Shown: piece by piece, positions 1 through 12,792 of the stretch | Numbering within the stretch: position 1 is the first letter of the stretch | Layout of the letters: each line of letters begins with the position of its first letter | From: Clostridium sp. | GTDB lineage: Bacteria > Bacillota > Clostridia > Clostridiales > Clostridiaceae | NCBI GenBank assembly: GCA_031292145.1 | Contig: JARLHR010000028.1 | Location: forward strand, 62,001-126,000 | Direction of reading: 5' to 3' | DNA length: 64,000 bases | Notes under the pieces: generated by a model | Told to the model about the DNA's origin: nothing | What the model saw: only the letters and a program-made list of their open reading frames with translations | The model's database searches: none | Position numbers and translations under genes: made by a program

Positions 1-612
1 TTCTTCTATATATGTATTTGTATCCTTATCTAAAGCTAAGTTTTCTTTACTTATCCAGGCTGAAGCTGATGTTCCTCCCCAATTGCATCCAATTATGCCT
101 ACTGTTACATTTAATTCCTTAGCTAACTTATCAGCATAATAATATGCTACTGCTGACCAATTACCGGCAGTTTCTGGACTGCATTCCTTCCATTCATTAT
201 TAGCCTCCTTTTCATAAAATTCCTCATCAATATAGCTTAACTTAGGGGTGTAATAAAACCTTATCCTGTTGTTATTTATATTTTCAACAACCTTCTTACC
301 ATCTTTGCTATTTTGTAGCTCAAGCTCCATATTAGATTGTCCACCAGCAAGCCATACTTCCCCTATCATTACATTGTTGAATGAAATTAGTTTTTTTCCA
401 TCAGAAATCTTTATAGTATATGGTCCACCAGCAGTCATACTCGGCAAAACTGCCATCCATTTACCATTAATGACATTTGTACTTACACTATTATTATTCA
501 ATGTAACTGTAACTCTGTCAGTATCACAGGCTTCTCCCCATATATTTATGTTTTTTTCTCTTTGCAAAACCATATTATTACTAAAAATTGAAGCTACTTT
601 TAATAATTTCAT
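1..612 (-). CDS. SASA-family carbohydrate acetylesterase (sialate O-acetylesterase-like), 5' part only
   Basis: This gene runs off the left edge, so only the first 204 codons are visible. The ATG lies at 612-610 behind a GGAGG site about 5 nt upstream. Residues 1-85 look like the N-terminal beta-rich domain of the family (NNMVLQRE near residue 12). The nucleophile block GQSNMELEL follows, with Ser93, and then GCNWGGTSASAW near residues 175-186, both typical of SASA hydrolases. There is no signal peptide, so it probably acts in the cytoplasm. The family includes sialate O-acetylesterases and the CE20 xyloglucan acetylesterases; given the neighbours, removal of acetyl groups from xyloglucan oligosaccharides is the more likely role, but this is inference. 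Directly upstream lies a decayed GH42 3' end, which suggests an ancestral GH42-esterase operon. Confidence 0.8.
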   Translation of the reverse strand, partial: MKLLKVASIFSNNMVLQREKNINIWGEACDTDRVTVTLNNNSVSTNVINGKWMAVLPSMTAGGPYTIKISDGKKLISFNNVMIGEVWLAGGQSNMELELQNSKDGKKVVENINNNRIRFYYTPKLSYIDEEFYEKEANNEWKECSPETAGNWSAVAYYYADKLAKELNVTVGIIGCNWGGTSASAWISKENLALDKDTNTYIEE

Positions 613-639
613 TTTTACCTCCAAAAGTAAACTCTTATA

Positions 640-812
640 TTAATACTGTATTTTTACTTGTATTTCTCCATTTAAAATACTCTCACAATTAACCTTAGCC
701 TCAAAAGTCTTATATTCATTGCTATTATTAAATACCAAGAAAATTCGCTGCGCTCATGACTTTTCAATTCACAATGCACAATTGATAACTGTTACGGCTG
801 CTTTACCTACAA
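640..812 (-). pseudogene. Decayed 3' end of a GH42 beta-galactosidase gene
   Basis: Positions 671-735 match 49822-49886, inside the 3' end of the intact GH42 gene, with about 63 of 65 identical bases. A second piece at 786-812 matches 50053-50079 at about 24 of 27 bases. In frame on the minus strand the first piece still reads VFNNSNEYKTFEAKVNCES and ends in a stop at 642-640, as the intact protein does near its C-terminus. The roughly 165 bp that separate the two pieces in the intact gene are missing here and replaced by about 50 bp of unrelated sequence. The rest of the gene is gone. It is a remnant of a second GH42 copy that stood directly upstream of the acetylesterase gene. Confidence 0.8.
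736..785. repeat. Short inserted sequence inside the GH42 remnant
   Basis: This stretch separates the two GH42-derived pieces and has no counterpart in the intact gene. It holds a G/C-richer core (TTCGCTGCGCTCATGAC) and an imperfect inverted repeat, CAATT-cacaatgcac-AATTG. Such short intergenic modules are often dispersed repeats, but no second copy was noticed in this window, so its nature is uncertain. Confidence 0.35.
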
Positions 813-935
813 TTTAAAAATCCAAATATATTATAGCCTTATAATACTTGGAGTAAAATCCGCAAAATTGCATATAAAATATCATAGTTTTTAGATATTT
901 TAACCCTAAAATGAAAAGACCAGCTAAACAAAAAA

Positions 936-1157
936 ATGATATATATAACTAATATCCTTGAAGGATTTAACCCAAAAATACGTAAGTATACCAAAACAAG
1001 AACCATATTTCCAACGGATGAATCTTTAAGTAAATGTGTGTATTTAGCTACCATGGAAATCATAGAAAAATGGACTCAACCGACACTGAATTGGGGACGA
1101 ACTTTAGCTGAATTAACTATAATATTTGAGGAACAATTAACTGATGAACTAGCTTAA
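936..1157 (+). pseudogene. IS256/Mutator-family transposase, C-terminal remnant
   Basis: An open frame of 73 codons ends in TAA at 1155-1157. From about residue 11 on it resembles the C-terminus of IS256-type transposases: FNPKIRKYTKTRTIFP, then TDESLSKCVYLATMEI, then KWTQPTLNWGRTLAEL and a short acidic tail. The catalytic DDE core is missing and there is no ribosome site, so it is not functional. It was probably left by an IS element that took part in the deletion seen in the neighbouring GH42 remnant. From 1158 to 1407 I see only AT-rich non-coding sequence. A stretch near 1365-1385 loosely resembles an IS terminal repeat but cannot be confirmed. Confidence 0.6.
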
Positions 1158-1407
1158 TGGCTTGTACTTTATCCATAAATTCATTTATAGTATCTGATTT
1201 CTTATAGATACTATAAATACAAAAGATATTTTTAGCATTTACTGCTAGCAAAAAAATATTACTGGAAATTAAAATTTCCAGCAATATTTTAACGATATTG
1301 CCCATAACCGGTGGTATTCTAAATGCAATAGAATTTCCAGTTATATAGGACTATTATGATATTAAATTCACACAAAGATATTTATATTCTCCTGTGATAC
1401 ACATAGG

Positions 1408-2922
1408 TCATATTTCCTTGTCAAATTGCTTCTTATAGCTTAAGGGACTTTTACCTACATATTTTTTAAATTTGCTATGAAAATAATCTATATTTTTATA
1501 CCCTATTTTTTCACAAACTTGATACACTTTAAGTTTATCATCTATCAATAATGATTTTGCTTTTTCAATTCTTATTTTATCCAAATAAGTATTAAAACTT
1601 TCACCTTCAATGCTTTTAAAAAGCTTTCCCAAGTACGCACTGTTATAATTAAATATTTCTGCTAAACTTTCTAATTTTATATCTTTATAATAATTTCTAT
1701 TTATATAACCAGTCACTCTTTTTATAATATTTTCCGAAGAGTTTATCCCCATTTGGTTTGAAATATTAGTAAAGTTTTTAATTAAATAATCTATTGTACT
1801 TTGTAGACTTATTTTATTATATATATTTTTTATTATTTCCTCATTATTTATTATGTTGATTTGACTAGAACCATAATCATTAATTAATTTTTCCTTTAGT
1901 TCTATAAAAATTCTTGTACTATATGCTTTTATTTCATCTTCTAAATACGCCTCTTTTATTATTGACGCTTCAATATTTCTAAACTCTATTTCTAATTTCT
2001 CTAAGTTATTAACTTCTACATAACTGTATATTTTAGAAACCATTTCATTAAAATCCATTCTTTCATTATTAAAATTCAATTCAATATTATCATCTGATAT
2101 TATTCCCTTTTCCAAAAATACAAATTTCTTTTCCATGAGCTTTTTTGCGCTGCTATAGGAATCTCTTATTTCATTTATCTTATCAACAGAAACTCCTAAT
2201 GTTATAAATATTTGATTTTCTATCTCCTTATCTAATTTAAATTTTATTGCATCTAAAGTCTTGTAAACACGCTCTATTTTAAAGCCCTTAAACAAAATTA
2301 AAATCAAGTCTTCAAGTTTAATCACATCCACATCCTTGTGATTTTCAAATTGCTTTTTTACTAATTCCTCAAAATTAAGTAAATCAATTTTCTTGTTCCC
2401 TTGACTGGTGACTAAGGCTATTTGAAACTTATTATACTCATGATAAGTTGGTTCTAATTCATTATCAAAATTATATTTCTCATCTAAAATCATTTCCTGC
2501 AAATTAGCATAATTTACTAATGTCTTTTTCATTTCCCATTTCTTTTCGTCTTCTATTTCCTTTTTTAAATCTAATAGAATATCCATTAATTCATCTTCAT
2601 CAACGGGTTTTAAGATATATGATTTAACTCCATATTTAATTCCTGTTTTAGCATATTCAAAATTAGAATATCCACTAATAATTATAAATTTACCTCTAAA
2701 GCCAGCTTCTCTTGCTTCCCTAATAACATCTGTGCCTAATTTTCCTGGAAGTTTTATATCTATTAATACAATATCCGGTTTCAATTTAACTATCTTATCA
2801 TATCCATCCTCTGCGTCTTTTCCTTCACCACATACCTTGAAGCCATTTTCCTCCCATGGGATTATTTTCATTAACCCTAATCTAACATTTGGTTCATCAT
2901 CTATAATTAAAACTTTTAGCAT
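1408..2922 (-). CDS. yesN: Response regulator, YesN type (REC + AraC HTH)
   Basis: This 504-residue response regulator is the partner of the adjacent YesM-like kinase. Residues 1-120 form a receiver domain with all key positions: Asp8/Asp9, phospho-acceptor Asp55 (IVLIDIKLPG) and Lys105 (ILKPVDED). A central linker of about 270 residues follows, and the last 100 residues are an AraC-type double helix-turn-helix ending SPLSYKKQF. I chose the ATG at 2922 because a GAGGAGGTATTC site lies just upstream; an ATG 24 bp further upstream is in frame but has no such site. The kinase gene ends 20 bp upstream, so the two are co-transcribed. YesMN systems usually control carbohydrate uptake and lyase or glycosidase genes, so xyloglucan-derived sugars are a plausible signal; the target genes cannot be read from the sequence. 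Confidence 0.9.
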   Translation of the reverse strand: MLKVLIIDDEPNVRLGLMKIIPWEENGFKVCGEGKDAEDGYDKIVKLKPDIVLIDIKLPGKLGTDVIREAREAGFRGKFIIISGYSNFEYAKTGIKYGVKSYILKPVDEDELMDILLDLKKEIEDEKKWEMKKTLVNYANLQEMILDEKYNFDNELEPTYHEYNKFQIALVTSQGNKKIDLLNFEELVKKQFENHKDVDVIKLEDLILILFKGFKIERVYKTLDAIKFKLDKEIENQIFITLGVSVDKINEIRDSYSSAKKLMEKKFVFLEKGIISDDNIELNFNNERMDFNEMVSKIYSYVEVNNLEKLEIEFRNIEASIIKEAYLEDEIKAYSTRIFIELKEKLINDYGSSQINIINNEEIIKNIYNKISLQSTIDYLIKNFTNISNQMGINSSENIIKRVTGYINRNYYKDIKLESLAEIFNYNSAYLGKLFKSIEGESFNTYLDKIRIEKAKSLLIDDKLKVYQVCEKIGYKNIDYFHSKFKKYVGKSPLSYKKQFDKEI

Positions 2923-2942
2923 GAAGAATACCTCCTCTTTTC

Positions 2943-4721
2943 TCATATGGGCAGGGACAAAGTAACGCTTGTACCTTTACCAAATTCGCTTTCTACCATC
3001 ATCCCATATTCTCTTCCATAGTATATTTTTATTCTCTGATTTACATTAATCATTCCAATGCTTTTTCCGTTATCCTCTTTAAAATATATTAGTTTTTCAT
3101 TTATTTCTTTTAGTTTTTCTGGTTTAATTCCTACTCCATCATCATTTACCTTTATTATTAAACATTTTTCTTTTTTTAGTATGTCAATTACAATAGTGCC
3201 CTTTTCCCTTTTTTCTTCAAGACCATGAACAAATGCATTTTCCACGACTGGTTGAAGCAACAATGGTAATATATTATAGTTTTCTATATCTATATTGTCT
3301 TGTATATTTACTTTATACTTAACCATTCCCTCAAATCTCATAGACTGGATTTGTAGATATGCTTCTATTAGTTCTAATTCTGACTTAAGGGTAACTAATT
3401 TCCCACTAACCTCTAGGTTTCTCCTCATTATTTTTCCCAACTTTTTTACTATGTTTGCTATTTCTTTATCTCCCTTACAAAAAGCTTTCATTCTAATAGT
3501 TTCTAAGGTATTGTATAAAAAATGAGGATTTATCTGATTTGCTAACATCTTAAATTCTGCTTCTTTTTGCCCTGCTCTCAATTGTTCTTTTTGTATTTTT
3601 TGCATATATACTTCATCAATTAATTTTTTAATGCTCTCTATCATAATATTTAAGTCTTGATAAAGTTGTCCTATTTCATCATCACCATCAATTCGCGCCA
3701 TTATGTAAAAATCGCCATTAACTACTCTATTCATTTCTCTTCTTAATAAATTAATTCTATTAGATATATTCTTAGAAAAATATATTATTATTACTACTGC
3801 CAGAATAATAGTTGCCAAAATTGCAAGTATACTATTAAAAATAACTTTATTAGTTTGGCGTGTAATTTGAGCTATTGGCAACACTGTAATTACTTTAAAA
3901 TTATTCTCTAATGTTTTTTCAATTTTAAATGAATTTAATATTATATAACTATCCTCATTGTTAAATTTTGTCTTTGCTACATTAATTGAATTATTTTCAT
4001 AAGATTTCATATTATATTTCATCAGCTCATCTACATCAATTTTATAATTATTTTTTAGCGAAACTGTTTGTCCATCCAATAGAATCATATTATTTTCCGG
4101 TTCTGTACTTATTACATCTTTTAATATACCAGGATTAATACTTATGACTAAAACACCTATCTGTCTTCCATTACTATCTTTTATGCATCTGACCAATGAT
4201 AAATACTCAAGCCCAGTAAATTCATCTGTAGTATATCTCCAATCTATTTTTCCATTATTACTTAAAGCCTTCTTATACCACTCTTCATTTCTAACCTTAT
4301 CTGAGACCCTTAATATTTCATCATTTCCAAGTATGGTATCATTTTCAACATACACTGTTATACCAGAAATCTCTCTATAATATTTCATATAATTCCTAAT
4401 TACTGGATAATTATAATATGCATCCCAAACTTCCCTATATGTTTGATACCTTGTACTTAAAAGTGTATCCAATTTATCATCTGCATAAATCATATCTGAT
4501 ACTTTTATTGTTAAATTAAGTATTTCTTCCAGCCTATTTTGTATTGTATTTGAATTATTTTCCGAGTTTTCTATTGCCCTATTCACAATTACATCGGTCA
4601 TTTGTGTAGTTAAATATGTACCAACTATTGATGCTGTTGCAATTGTAACTATTAGATATGTTAATATTAATTTGTTTTTTATTTTTATGTTATTGCATAT
4701 AACTCTTATTTTATTTTTCAT
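2943..4721 (-). CDS. yesM: Sensor histidine kinase, YesM type
   Basis: This 592-residue membrane kinase has a first transmembrane helix near residues 18-38, an extracellular sensing region of about 250 residues, a second helix near 294-316 (ILAILATIILAVVIIIYF) and a HAMP region to about 370. The phospho-acceptor block QINPHFLYNTLETIRMK carries His400, and an ATP-binding domain with NDDGVGI and GIGMINV-like GxG motifs completes the protein. This is the HPK7/YesM layout. It senses an extracellular ligand, probably through a dCache-like domain, and phosphorylates the adjacent YesN protein. The ATG follows an AAGGATG site. No extracellular solute-binding protein or ABC permease, the usual companions of YesM, is present nearby. 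Confidence 0.9.
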   Translation of the reverse strand: MKNKIRVICNNIKIKNKLILTYLIVTIATASIVGTYLTTQMTDVIVNRAIENSENNSNTIQNRLEEILNLTIKVSDMIYADDKLDTLLSTRYQTYREVWDAYYNYPVIRNYMKYYREISGITVYVENDTILGNDEILRVSDKVRNEEWYKKALSNNGKIDWRYTTDEFTGLEYLSLVRCIKDSNGRQIGVLVISINPGILKDVISTEPENNMILLDGQTVSLKNNYKIDVDELMKYNMKSYENNSINVAKTKFNNEDSYIILNSFKIEKTLENNFKVITVLPIAQITRQTNKVIFNSILAILATIILAVVIIIYFSKNISNRINLLRREMNRVVNGDFYIMARIDGDDEIGQLYQDLNIMIESIKKLIDEVYMQKIQKEQLRAGQKEAEFKMLANQINPHFLYNTLETIRMKAFCKGDKEIANIVKKLGKIMRRNLEVSGKLVTLKSELELIEAYLQIQSMRFEGMVKYKVNIQDNIDIENYNILPLLLQPVVENAFVHGLEEKREKGTIVIDILKKEKCLIIKVNDDGVGIKPEKLKEINEKLIYFKEDNGKSIGMINVNQRIKIYYGREYGMMVESEFGKGTSVTLSLPI

Positions 4722-5344
4722 AATTAATCATCCTTGATAAAAATATAATCAACTGAAAACATTTACTATAAATATTATACACTATTTCCTTCAAATTTCA
4801 ATTTCTTTATATTTAGACTCAGTGCTGAAAGGTAACTTTTGCAATATTATCAATTACCTCATCTTTACCTGACAGTTAAAAGTTTTATAAAAAAGTTAAC
4901 CCTTTTAGGTAAATTTATGGTATCCTTTTAATTGCTTAGATAAAACAAGTAATTAATGCTTTCAGTTATCAGTTTTGGAGCAACTGTAGCATGCTACTTA
5001 CGGAAAAACATTATTCGCATTACGGATAAAAATTCCACTCTAAGTATAACTAAAATAATTAAAAACAAGCCTGTAAATCCTTCAATTTTAGAGGATTTAC
5101 AGGCTTGTTAATGACACAAAACTTTTGATTGTCCAGTAATATACAGATATGCATTAATAGAGCATATTTTAGTTTGAATATTAATAGTATAAGGTCTTTC
5201 CCCTGCTGATAGTAGTGTATTATTTTATTTATTATACTCTATGTAGACTATTTATCATTTTAGATGATGATAGATATTACCCGTCGGTCCATATAGTAAT
5301 TAAATAAGAGCTTATTTTAGAGTGTTATGATAGAAAATTCAGTT
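4722..5344. other. Long intergenic region between yesM and lacZ1
   Basis: These 623 bp contain no credible gene. They carry the YesMN promoter region next to 4722, a perfect 12-bp palindrome GTAGCATGCTAC at 4986-4997, and the strong hairpin at 5064-5109. The rest is AT-rich with many stops in all frames. Confidence 0.6.
5064..5109 (-). terminator. Rho-independent terminator downstream of lacZ1
   Basis: A perfect 17-bp stem, AACAAGCCTGTAAATCC at 5064-5080 with its complement at 5093-5109, encloses a 12-nt loop. On the minus strand it is followed by TTTTAATTATTTTAG, so it most likely ends transcripts coming from lacZ1, whose stop lies about 235 bp upstream. Confidence 0.75.
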
Positions 5345-8584
<3,240 letters not shown>

Positions 8585-9412
8585 ATGGAAAGGATTTTTT
8601 CTCTGTTTACAGAAAAAGATATGGCTCTGCCTATTTTTGTCACAGGGGTAGGTTATGAAGAGTATCAGGATCATGTCACCAGGAATGGAGGCTTCTACAA
8701 TTATCATCTAGCAATTTGCGAAAACGGGACTGGTAGGCTTTTAATAGGAGGCAAGGAATATATAATAGAAAAAGGAACGGCATTTTTCTTTTACCCTAAT
8801 ATTCCTCACGAATATTATCCTGTTACAGAACCATGGTCAATCAGGTGGATAATATTTTTAGGCTCCGGTGTCAATGCGCTGCTGAATGCTGTCAATTTTG
8901 GACAGTCAGAGGTGTTTAAAATCAATAACCCTGAAGAAATCAATTTTTGCTATAACAAGCTTTATAAGACCCTTTCAGCAAAAAAAGCCACCAATATACT
9001 TGAGGCATCCGGCATTTTCTATAGCTTTCTTATAAATATTAATAATCTTATTGAACCGGAGCATTGGGAAAGCAAGACACAAATCACAGAAAAACTTAAC
9101 GCCATAATCGAACACATACAAGGAAATTTCCAGAAGGATTTATCCCTTGAAGACCTGGCTGCACTGGCAGGAGTCTCACCATCATACTTGTGCCGGATAT
9201 TCAAGCAGGTATATTGCATGAGCCCTTTTACATACATTATGCGCTGCAGGATTAATGCTGCAAAAGGATGGCTTATAAATTATCCGAATAAAAGTATAAA
9301 AAATATTGCCCTTGAATCGGGCTTTCACAATTGCAGCTATTTTGGCTCTGTTTTTAAAGAACATGAGGGCTGTTCTCCAAATCAGTTCAGGAAGTTGTAT
9401 TCGAAGCAATAG
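8585..9412 (+). CDS. AraC-family regulator paired with lacZ1
   Basis: This 275-residue one-component regulator has an N-terminal cupin sensing domain (about 20-150; GGFYNYHLAICENGTG and the PNIPHEYYP strand) and a C-terminal AraC double HTH (about 175-275; LEDLAALAGVSPSYLCRIFK and SGFHNCSYFGSVFKEHEG). I prefer the ATG at 8585 to the one at 8579 because the AGGAG at 8573-8577 then has a normal 7-nt spacing. Its position back to back with lacZ1 suggests that it activates that gene in response to a galactoside. It is similar over its full length to the regulator at 32744. Like lacZ1, it is richer in G and C than the flanking GH42 gene. From 9413 to 9617 there is only AT-rich leader sequence. Confidence 0.85.
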   Translation: MERIFSLFTEKDMALPIFVTGVGYEEYQDHVTRNGGFYNYHLAICENGTGRLLIGGKEYIIEKGTAFFFYPNIPHEYYPVTEPWSIRWIIFLGSGVNALLNAVNFGQSEVFKINNPEEINFCYNKLYKTLSAKKATNILEASGIFYSFLININNLIEPEHWESKTQITEKLNAIIEHIQGNFQKDLSLEDLAALAGVSPSYLCRIFKQVYCMSPFTYIMRCRINAAKGWLINYPNKSIKNIALESGFHNCSYFGSVFKEHEGCSPNQFRKLYSKQ

Positions 9413-9617
9413 CACGGAGCATTATGGCAGTGCATTGCTATAGTACAAAATATTAACTTAAGTTTCGGTTGATTGCCATACCCATCAAGCTAATCGATTT
9501 ATAGTCTAAATTTTCTCTAATTTTTTAAGTATTAATACTCTATTTTATATAGTATCTGAATATAGCCAGTTATAGTAAACTATACCTAAATAAATATATG
9601 TTTAAGGGGGAAAACTT

Positions 9618-11657
9618 TTGATAAATTCTAAATTACCTTTTATTCTTTATGGTGGTGACTATAATCCAGATCAATGGCCACAAGAAATTATAAAAAAAGA
9701 TATGGACTTATTAAAACTCGCAAATATTAATATAGTAACACTACCTGTTTTTAGCTGGGCCTTATTACAACCTAATGAAGATACTTATAACTTTGAATGG
9801 CTCGATAATATTTTAAAATTATTAAAAGAAAATAATATACATGTATGCCTTGCTACTTCAACTGCTGCTCAACCAGCATGGATGTCTCGTAAATATCCTG
9901 AAATGCTTCCAGTGGATTTTTATGGACGTAAACTAAAGCATGGAGGAAGAGTTAAATTTTGTCCAAATAGCACAAAATATCGTGAACTATCAGTTAAGTT
10001 AGCAACCAAATTAGCTGAAAGATATAAAAATTATAGCAACTTGGCGCTTTGGCATGTTGCTAATGAATACGATAATTACTGCTATTGTGACCATTGCCAA
10101 GAAGAATTTAGAAAATGGTTAAAAAATAGATATAAAACTATTGATAATTTAAATCAAGCTTGGAATATGAATTTTTGGGGTCATACTGTTTACTCTTGGG
10201 ATGAAATTGTAGCTCCTTCAGCTTTAAATGAAATGTGGGATGGTCCTGGAAAAACTTGCACTACTTTCCAAGGAATGGCCCTAGATTATAACAGATTTAT
10301 GTCTGATTCTATCCTCGGCTGCTATATAGGTGAATATAATGCAATAAAAGAAATCACCCCAGATATTAAAATAACAACTAACCTTATGGGCGCATTTAAA
10401 CCTTTAGATTACTTTAAATGGGCTGAATACATGGATGTAATATCCTGGGATAATTATCCTTCATACACCGATTCTCCTAGTGTAGTTGCTATGAGTCACG
10501 ATTTAATGAGAAGTTTAAAATCTGGCGATCCATTTATGCTAATAGAACAAAGTCCAAGTCAAGCTAATTGGCAGCCATATAATTCTGTTAAACGTCCTGG
10601 AGAAATGAAGCTACAGAGTTACCAGGCGTTGGCACATGGTGCTGATACTGTGATGTTTTTTCAAATGAGACAATCCATTGGAGCATGCGAAAAATATCAT
10701 GCTGCTGTAATATCCCATGCTGGTAGCGAAAATACTAGAACCTTCAAGGAATGTGCTGATCTCGGAAAAGAATTGTGCTCCCTAGGGGATAGTATAATAG
10801 ACTCTAAATATGACTCTAGAGTTGGAATTATATTCGATTGGGATAACTGGTGGGCTATAGAATTTTCTAGTGGACCTTCAATAGAACTAAAATATTTACC
10901 TCAAATTCAAAAATATTATACAGGATTCCATCAAAAAAATATTCCAGTTGATTTTGTTAAACCTAATGACGATTTTTCTAAATATGATATAATAGTTGCT
11001 CCTGTTTTATATATGTTAAAAGATAATGTTGCTGATAACATTAGGGAGTTTGTTTCAAACGGTGGTACTTTCATAACAACTTTCTTCAGTGGATATGTTG
11101 ATGAAAATGATAAAGTAAAACTTGGTGGATACCCTTCTGAACTTAGAAATCTTTTAGGTCTTTGGGTTGAAGAATTAGATGCTCTTCCACTAGGAATGAA
11201 TAACAGCATTCAAATGAATAATTCTTTAGAGAATTTTGCTTCAGAATATAAATGTAACATGCTATTTGATATTATAAACACAGAAGGCGCAACTGTCCTT
11301 GGAACATATGGTTCAGATTTTTATAAAAATCGTCCAGCGTTTACTTGTAATAAATTTGGCAATGGTGAAGCTTATTATATTGCCTCAAATCCAGAAACTA
11401 AATTTATAGATGATTTTGTGAATTATTTAGATTCTAAACATTCTCTAAGTCTAGGCTTTGAAAATAAACCTGGTGTTGAAATAACAAAACGTATTAAAGA
11501 TAATAAAAATATATACTTTATTTTAAATCATAATGATGAGCAAATATCTTTGGATCTTAAAAATAAGAAATTTACAAATCTCTTAAACAAAGAAAATACC
11601 ATTAATAATTTGATATTAGGTAGTAAAGAAGTTGCTATCATTGAGGAAACTATATAA
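9618..11657 (+). CDS. GH42 beta-galactosidase
   Basis: This 679-residue enzyme has the three-domain GH42 layout: TIM barrel (1-390), trimerisation domain (390-600) and a small beta domain. The N-terminus reads YGGDYNPDQWP, as in the family. The acid/base is Glu150 (HVANEYDNYC) and the nucleophile Glu310 (LIEQSPSQAN). A Cys cluster near residues 154-160 (CYCDHC) matches the structural zinc site of many GH42 enzymes. There is no signal peptide. Translation starts at a TTG placed 7 nt after AAGGGGG; no ATG fits. The product would hydrolyse beta-galactosides, possibly galacto-oligosaccharides or the galactosyl side chains of xyloglucan. It is a paralogue of the GH42 at 49758-51731 but clearly divergent from it, so the two probably differ in linkage preference. 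Confidence 0.93.
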   Translation: MINSKLPFILYGGDYNPDQWPQEIIKKDMDLLKLANINIVTLPVFSWALLQPNEDTYNFEWLDNILKLLKENNIHVCLATSTAAQPAWMSRKYPEMLPVDFYGRKLKHGGRVKFCPNSTKYRELSVKLATKLAERYKNYSNLALWHVANEYDNYCYCDHCQEEFRKWLKNRYKTIDNLNQAWNMNFWGHTVYSWDEIVAPSALNEMWDGPGKTCTTFQGMALDYNRFMSDSILGCYIGEYNAIKEITPDIKITTNLMGAFKPLDYFKWAEYMDVISWDNYPSYTDSPSVVAMSHDLMRSLKSGDPFMLIEQSPSQANWQPYNSVKRPGEMKLQSYQALAHGADTVMFFQMRQSIGACEKYHAAVISHAGSENTRTFKECADLGKELCSLGDSIIDSKYDSRVGIIFDWDNWWAIEFSSGPSIELKYLPQIQKYYTGFHQKNIPVDFVKPNDDFSKYDIIVAPVLYMLKDNVADNIREFVSNGGTFITTFFSGYVDENDKVKLGGYPSELRNLLGLWVEELDALPLGMNNSIQMNNSLENFASEYKCNMLFDIINTEGATVLGTYGSDFYKNRPAFTCNKFGNGEAYYIASNPETKFIDDFVNYLDSKHSLSLGFENKPGVEITKRIKDNKNIYFILNHNDEQISLDLKNKKFTNLLNKENTINNLILGSKEVAIIEETI

Positions 11658-11702
11658 GCCACATAAATATTTTAATATATATCATAATCTTATATTAAAT
11701 AT

Positions 11703-11737
11703 ATCAGGGACTGTTACAAAATGTGACAGTCCCTGAT
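11703..11737 (+). terminator. Terminator hairpin between convergent genes
   Basis: ATCAGGGACTGT at 11703-11714 pairs perfectly with 11726-11737. It lies 46 bp past the GH42 stop. The minus-strand side is followed by AT-rich sequence, so it may also stop the uxa operon from the other side. No classic T-run follows on the plus strand. Confidence 0.55.
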
Positions 11738-11919
11738 TGTAAAGCAAAACCTGATTCAATTCAACTTATTTTTTGCATTATTACAATATTGTTTTAGAGT
11801 TATATAACCGTTTTAGGCGTAACTTTTAAATCCACTAATTTTATATAGTCATGTTATTATAAGATCAACTTTTACCATTCTTACTGTTCGTAAGTCAGGT
11901 AAAAAGCTTGTTTCCTGTA

Positions 11920-12792
11920 TTATTCAACCATATTTTTAACATAGCTTAGCTGAGGAAGTTTTTGAAATTCATAAAATTTGAATGCCGTTTCACCTAAAAA
12001 TAGAGCCTTCTCTCGTCCACTAAGTTCTTTTGATTTTAAAACAAAATCAAACGACATTTTATAGGTTATTGCAGTCATAGTACGTGGATAATCACTCCCC
12101 CACATAAGCTTTTCAATTCCACAGATTTCTGCTGCCTCTTTAATCGCTATTACTGCTCCTTTATAAGGATAAAACTCATTATTAAAGAGCCATGTTATTC
12201 CTCCACTTTCAATGAATACATTTTTATTTTGTGCTAAGCGAATTTGCTCTTGCCATTTTTTTGTTGTAACCATTCCAAAATGACCAATAGCAATCTTGAG
12301 ATTTGGGCAATGTTCTATAATTTCCTGCATGCTTCCAGTTTGTATATCTCCTTCTGCTAAGTCAATAGATAAAAACTTATTTTCACTTTCTATTCTTTTA
12401 AAAACCTCAGCTATAGCAGTTAAATCTTGATTTTTGAGCCTACCAGCACATATCTTAACACCATCAAAGCCATCTGTTAAAAAATCTTGGTGTTCTTCAT
12501 ATAGGCTACATATTTTCAATCTATTTTGATATTTCTGATTTGCTTTTAATAAATAGTTATCTTGATTTCCATCGATATATTCTTGAGTTACGACTGCTCC
12601 TGAAACACATGCATAATTCATATTTGATATAAGTATCTCTGCAGTATTTTCGTTATCTAAAATATAAGGAGGCATCATTTGACGAAGTTCGCCTCCAAAG
12701 TCACTCACTCCACCGCCAATACCATGTACCCTCTTCCCGTGAACCGCTCCATTTTGGACTTTCCAAAGATGAAGATGTGCATCAATAATCAT
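11920..12792 (-). CDS. Amidohydrolase-family sugar lactonase (L-galactono-/L-fuconolactonase candidate)
   Basis: This 290-residue protein belongs to the Amidohydrolase_2 group. Metal-ligand motifs are visible: IIDAHLHLW at residues 2-10, an internal GHFG near 170, and LMWGSDYPR near 235, the late Asp. Members beside sugar-acid genes hydrolyse aldonolactones (L-fuconolactonase, L-rhamnono-lactonase). It is the last gene of the operon, and its ATG overlaps the stop of the uxaA-like gene by 4 bp, so translation is coupled. I infer that it opens the lactone made by the dehydrogenase encoded at 16501-17706. The C. jejuni L-fucose locus also pairs an amidohydrolase with a UxaA-family dehydratase, a dehydrogenase and a mutarotase. 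The substrate, L-galactono- or L-fucono-lactone, is not decided by the sequence. Confidence 0.75.
   Translation of the reverse strand: MIIDAHLHLWKVQNGAVHGKRVHGIGGGVSDFGGELRQMMPPYILDNENTAEILISNMNYACVSGAVVTQEYIDGNQDNYLLKANQKYQNRLKICSLYEEHQDFLTDGFDGVKICAGRLKNQDLTAIAEVFKRIESENKFLSIDLAEGDIQTGSMQEIIEHCPNLKIAIGHFGMVTTKKWQEQIRLAQNKNVFIESGGITWLFNNEFYPYKGAVIAIKEAAEICGIEKLMWGSDYPRTMTAITYKMSFDFVLKSKELSGREKALFLGETAFKFYEFQKLPQLSYVKNMVE

Noticed and set aside
269..643. 124-codon plus-strand frame rich in Phe, Leu and Ser
   Set aside because: It lies antisense to the acetylesterase gene, whose frame has a clear motif, start and ribosome site.
1117..1305. 62-codon minus-strand frame with hydrophobic start
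   Set aside because: No ribosome site; it overlaps the transposase remnant on the other strand and its residues look random.
4986..4997. Palindrome GTAGCATGCTAC as an operator
   Set aside because: Perfect but isolated, with no second copy and far from both flanking starts; too weak to call.
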